From an uncultured Eubacteriales bacterium (GTDB lineage Bacteria; Bacillota; Clostridia; TANB77; CAG-508), in assembly GCA_905203305.1 (NCBI GenBank), contig CAJKVH010000001.1:124001-188000 (forward strand): a stretch of DNA of 64,000 bases, in the 5' to 3' direction. Positions 61,907 to 64,000 of this stretch are shown in pieces. The position numbers and the translations under genes were made by a program. Every line of letters begins with the position of its first letter. The stretch's first letter is position 1. The notes below the pieces were generated by a model. It saw only the letters and a program-made list of their open reading frames with translations. It was not told the origin of the DNA and searched no databases.

Positions 61907-62884
61907 TTATAAATCTTTCTTTTCGTTATCTAAATATTCATTTATTTGTTTTAATATATCGTTTGTTTTATCTAATGGAATCTGTTCATTATTGTTATCA
62001 TTTTGTATTTCAGGAGCTTTTGGTGTAAATATTGGGTCAGATTCTTCTCTTAGAAAATCGTTTTTACTAAAATCAGTATCATCATTTTCTTCATTGTAGT
62101 TTGTATTATTTTTGAAAGAAAAGCTTTCATTTCTTATATTTTTCTTTGCAACATTTGCTTTTTTAGATTTTCCAGATAATATTTTATCTTCACCATAATA
62201 ATAATATTTTTCTCCATATTTCTTAGCTGATACTGGAACTTTATTTATTACAACACCTGCAATTTTCCCACCAACATTTTTAATATTTTTTACAACTCTT
62301 TCTAATGCATCTTTTTTAGTTATTTTGTGAGCTGTAACTATTAATGTTGAGTCAACAATTCTTGATAAAATAACAGAATCTGTTACCAATTCACTTGGTG
62401 TACCATCTATAATTATCAAATCACATACACTTTTTAAATAATCTAAAAGTCCTATCATTTGGGCTGATACTAGTAACTCTGAAGGGTTTGGTGGTACGTT
62501 TCCTGCTGTTATTACATATAGATTTTCAACCTCTGTTGGTTGAATATAGTTTCCTACATCTTCAGATAATCTTCCACTTTCATCAATTTGAACTTGTGAT
62601 AAAAAGTTAGATAGACCAGGTTTTGGTGATACCCCAAAAATAGCGTATTGTCTACCTTTTCTCATATCTGCATCTATTAATACAACTTTTTTACCAGCCT
62701 GTGCAAATGTAACAGCTAAGTTTGATGCAACCCAACTTTTTCCCTCACTTGGAAAAGTTGAAGTTACAAGTAAAGCTTTCATTTTTTTATTTACATCCAT
62801 AAATTGTATATTTGTTCTTAAAGTTCTAAAAACTTCAGAAATTGGTGATTTTGGATTTTTATATGCAATTACTTCTTTTTTCAT
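61907..62884 (-). CDS. BY-kinase (CpsD/YwqD-type bacterial tyrosine kinase)
   Basis: 325 residues. Walker A TSTFPSEGKS(W), Walker A' IDADMRKGRQ, Walker B LIIIDGTP, then a Tyr cluster (KYGEKYYYYGED, near residue 215) for autophosphorylation and a long, acidic, Asn-rich tail unlike standard CpsD. It overlaps the Wzz-like gene by 4 bases (ATGA), as in split Gram-positive systems. Confidence 0.92.
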   Translation of the reverse strand: MKKEVIAYKNPKSPISEVFRTLRTNIQFMDVNKKMKALLVTSTFPSEGKSWVASNLAVTFAQAGKKVVLIDADMRKGRQYAIFGVSPKPGLSNFLSQVQIDESGRLSEDVGNYIQPTEVENLYVITAGNVPPNPSELLVSAQMIGLLDYLKSVCDLIIIDGTPSELVTDSVILSRIVDSTLIVTAHKITKKDALERVVKNIKNVGGKIAGVVINKVPVSAKKYGEKYYYYGEDKILSGKSKKANVAKKNIRNESFSFKNNTNYNEENDDTDFSKNDFLREESDPIFTPKAPEIQNDNNNEQIPLDKTNDILKQINEYLDNEKKDL

Positions 62885-63594
62885 TTTCTTTTTCCTCCTT
62901 TGTCATTTCCAAAGTTTTCTATATAAGGAACTGTTACTAATACTGGTAAACCAACACCTTTTTCTACATCTTCTGGTGTTTTTATAGTTGTATCTAATAT
63001 ATTTGCAATTAATACATACATTATAGATATTACAAGTCCTAAAAATGCAAATATTACTATATCCTTACCATGATGTATATTTGATGGTACATCAGAAACT
63101 TCTGCATCATCAACAATATAGATGTTGTTAATGTTATATATTTCTGAAACCATGTTTGAGAATATTTTTGCTGTTTCATTTGCAATTTTTGCAGAATATG
63201 CTGCATTTTCGTTTGTTACAGTTATTTTTATAACTTCTGTATCTTCTACAGATTTTACTGTTACATTTTTTCTTAATTCATCTTCATTAACATCTATATT
63301 TAAGTTTGAAATAACTTGTCTTAAAACTTTGCTACTTTTTACAAGTTCACTATATGTAGATACTAATTTTGAGTTTAATGTTACATCTGTTGTTGTAATT
63401 GAATTTGTTCCATCATTTTCTTTAGATTGTTCAGATCCTGTAAGAACAAGTGTTGTTGATGAACTGTATTTTGGAGTTGTGAAACCAAATGTATAAATTA
63501 CTCCTATTCCAGTTGTTATTATTACTATTAATATTATTTGAAAAATTTTGCTTAAAAACAAGCTAAATAATTCTTTTAAATCTAACTCTTCCAT
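62881..63594 (-). CDS. Wzz/CapA-like chain-length modulator and kinase activator
   Basis: 237 residues. Two spans (about 17-37 and 183-203) flank an extracytoplasmic domain; the second span and tail (KTPEDVEKGVGLPVLVTVPYIEN) carry the cytoplasmic piece that activates the BY-kinase. Typical of Gram-positive CapA/YveK proteins. Operon with kinase and phosphatase. Confidence 0.93.
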   Translation of the reverse strand: MEELDLKELFSLFLSKIFQIILIVIITTGIGVIYTFGFTTPKYSSSTTLVLTGSEQSKENDGTNSITTTDVTLNSKLVSTYSELVKSSKVLRQVISNLNIDVNEDELRKNVTVKSVEDTEVIKITVTNENAAYSAKIANETAKIFSNMVSEIYNINNIYIVDDAEVSDVPSNIHHGKDIVIFAFLGLVISIMYVLIANILDTTIKTPEDVEKGVGLPVLVTVPYIENFGNDKGGKRK

Positions 63595-63609
63595 TTAAAT
63601 TTCTCCTTG

Positions 63610-64000
63610 CTAATCTTCTGGTGTATATTGTTCTTTTTCTCTTTTAGCTTTTCTAACCCCTTTTATTATTCCATAAATTATTGTTAAAATTATTCCTAAG
63701 CTAAGCAATATACTTCCCGCATATAATATTTTTCCTAATATTTCATTTAATATACTTTGTAATACATCAGATATTCCGCTGTTTAATAGAATTATTGTAC
63801 TTATATTTATTTTTGAGCTAATATAAATTTTAGCTAAAATTAAAAGTATTCCATCAATTACAAAAGCTGTTCCAATTCTTGCTAAAATTCTATATATTCT
63901 TCTTATTGTTAACAAAATTAATAATAAGACTGAAACACCTATAACTACTAATAATGCCTTATTTGCTAAATCTATGTATTTATTTATTTGATTTAATGCT
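63610..64000 (-). CDS. Unknown membrane protein, 5' part beyond the window
   Basis: The frame is open to the window edge. The visible 129 residues contain three hydrophobic spans and end KREKEQYTPED. It lies 16 bases upstream of the Wzz-like gene on the same strand, so it probably belongs to the same operon. No motif recognised. Confidence 0.7.
   Translation of the reverse strand, partial: ALNQINKYIDLANKALLVVIGVSVLLLILLTIRRIYRILARIGTAFVIDGILLILAKIYISSKINISTIILLNSGISDVLQSILNEILGKILYAGSILLSLGIILTIIYGIIKGVRKAKREKEQYTPED

Overview
The window is AT-rich chromosomal DNA of a spore-forming member of the Clostridia. The evidence is sporulation genes (spoIIGA, sigE, a spoVE/ftsW-type gene, spoVT, spoVM, spoVG, a ytfJ/gerW pair), Firmicutes-type operons (infC-rpmI-rplT, remA-rpoZ), a DNPR-type (diaminopimelate) MurE and strong sigma-A promoters. 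The sequence does not support a genus or species call. Almost all genes lie on the minus strand.

Layout. 1-6.6 kb: rarA (cut by the window edge), queA, a REP-associated tyrosine transposase (RAYT) gene bracketed by its repeats, sigE, spoIIGA, a nucleosidase and the infC-rpmI-rplT operon with a structured leader. 6.8-12 kb: a lone VirD4/TraG-like ATPase on the plus strand, a permease and a histidine kinase. 11.5-16.4 kb: the cell-wall cluster murE-mraY-spoVE/ftsW-murG, without murD. 16.5-31 kb: purB (unlike its neighbours in codon use), spoVT, a PflX-like radical SAM protein, remA-rpoZ, tRNA-Glu, spoVM, nth, ytfI-ytfJ, RNase P RNA, gpsA-plsY and a zinc-finger ClpE-like ATPase. 31-40 kb: comEC, an SH3-NlpC/P60 protein, a calcium-type P-ATPase, hslO and spoVG. 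40-60 kb: two ChW-repeat surface hydrolases followed by a glycopolymer locus (GT-C and GT2/GT4 glycosyltransferases and an ABC-2 exporter). 60-64 kb: a toxin-antitoxin pair and a Wzz/BY-kinase/phosphatase capsule-regulation operon.

Most important observation. Seven genes are interrupted by +1 frameshifts, eight sites in all (sigE twice, murG, spoVE/ftsW, ytfJ, two membrane glycosyltransferases, a YafQ-type toxin). At every site the incoming codon is CGG, and skipping the C restores a conserved glycine GGN codon and the family-typical protein. I searched both strands for in-frame CGG. In all other native-looking genes I found none; the only two read normally as Arg are in purB, which looks horizontally acquired. 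This suggests that CGG is an obligatory or near-obligatory +1 shift signal (CGGN read as Gly) rather than a set of random mutations or errors. murG and an ftsW-type gene are among those affected, so the shift would have to be efficient.

A second system is a family of about 27-base repeats (core CCCATTTGGGGACGGAG) at eight clear loci. They occur as inverted pairs around AATT or as direct triplets with a 31-base period, all between genes, with a RAYT gene between two of the clusters.
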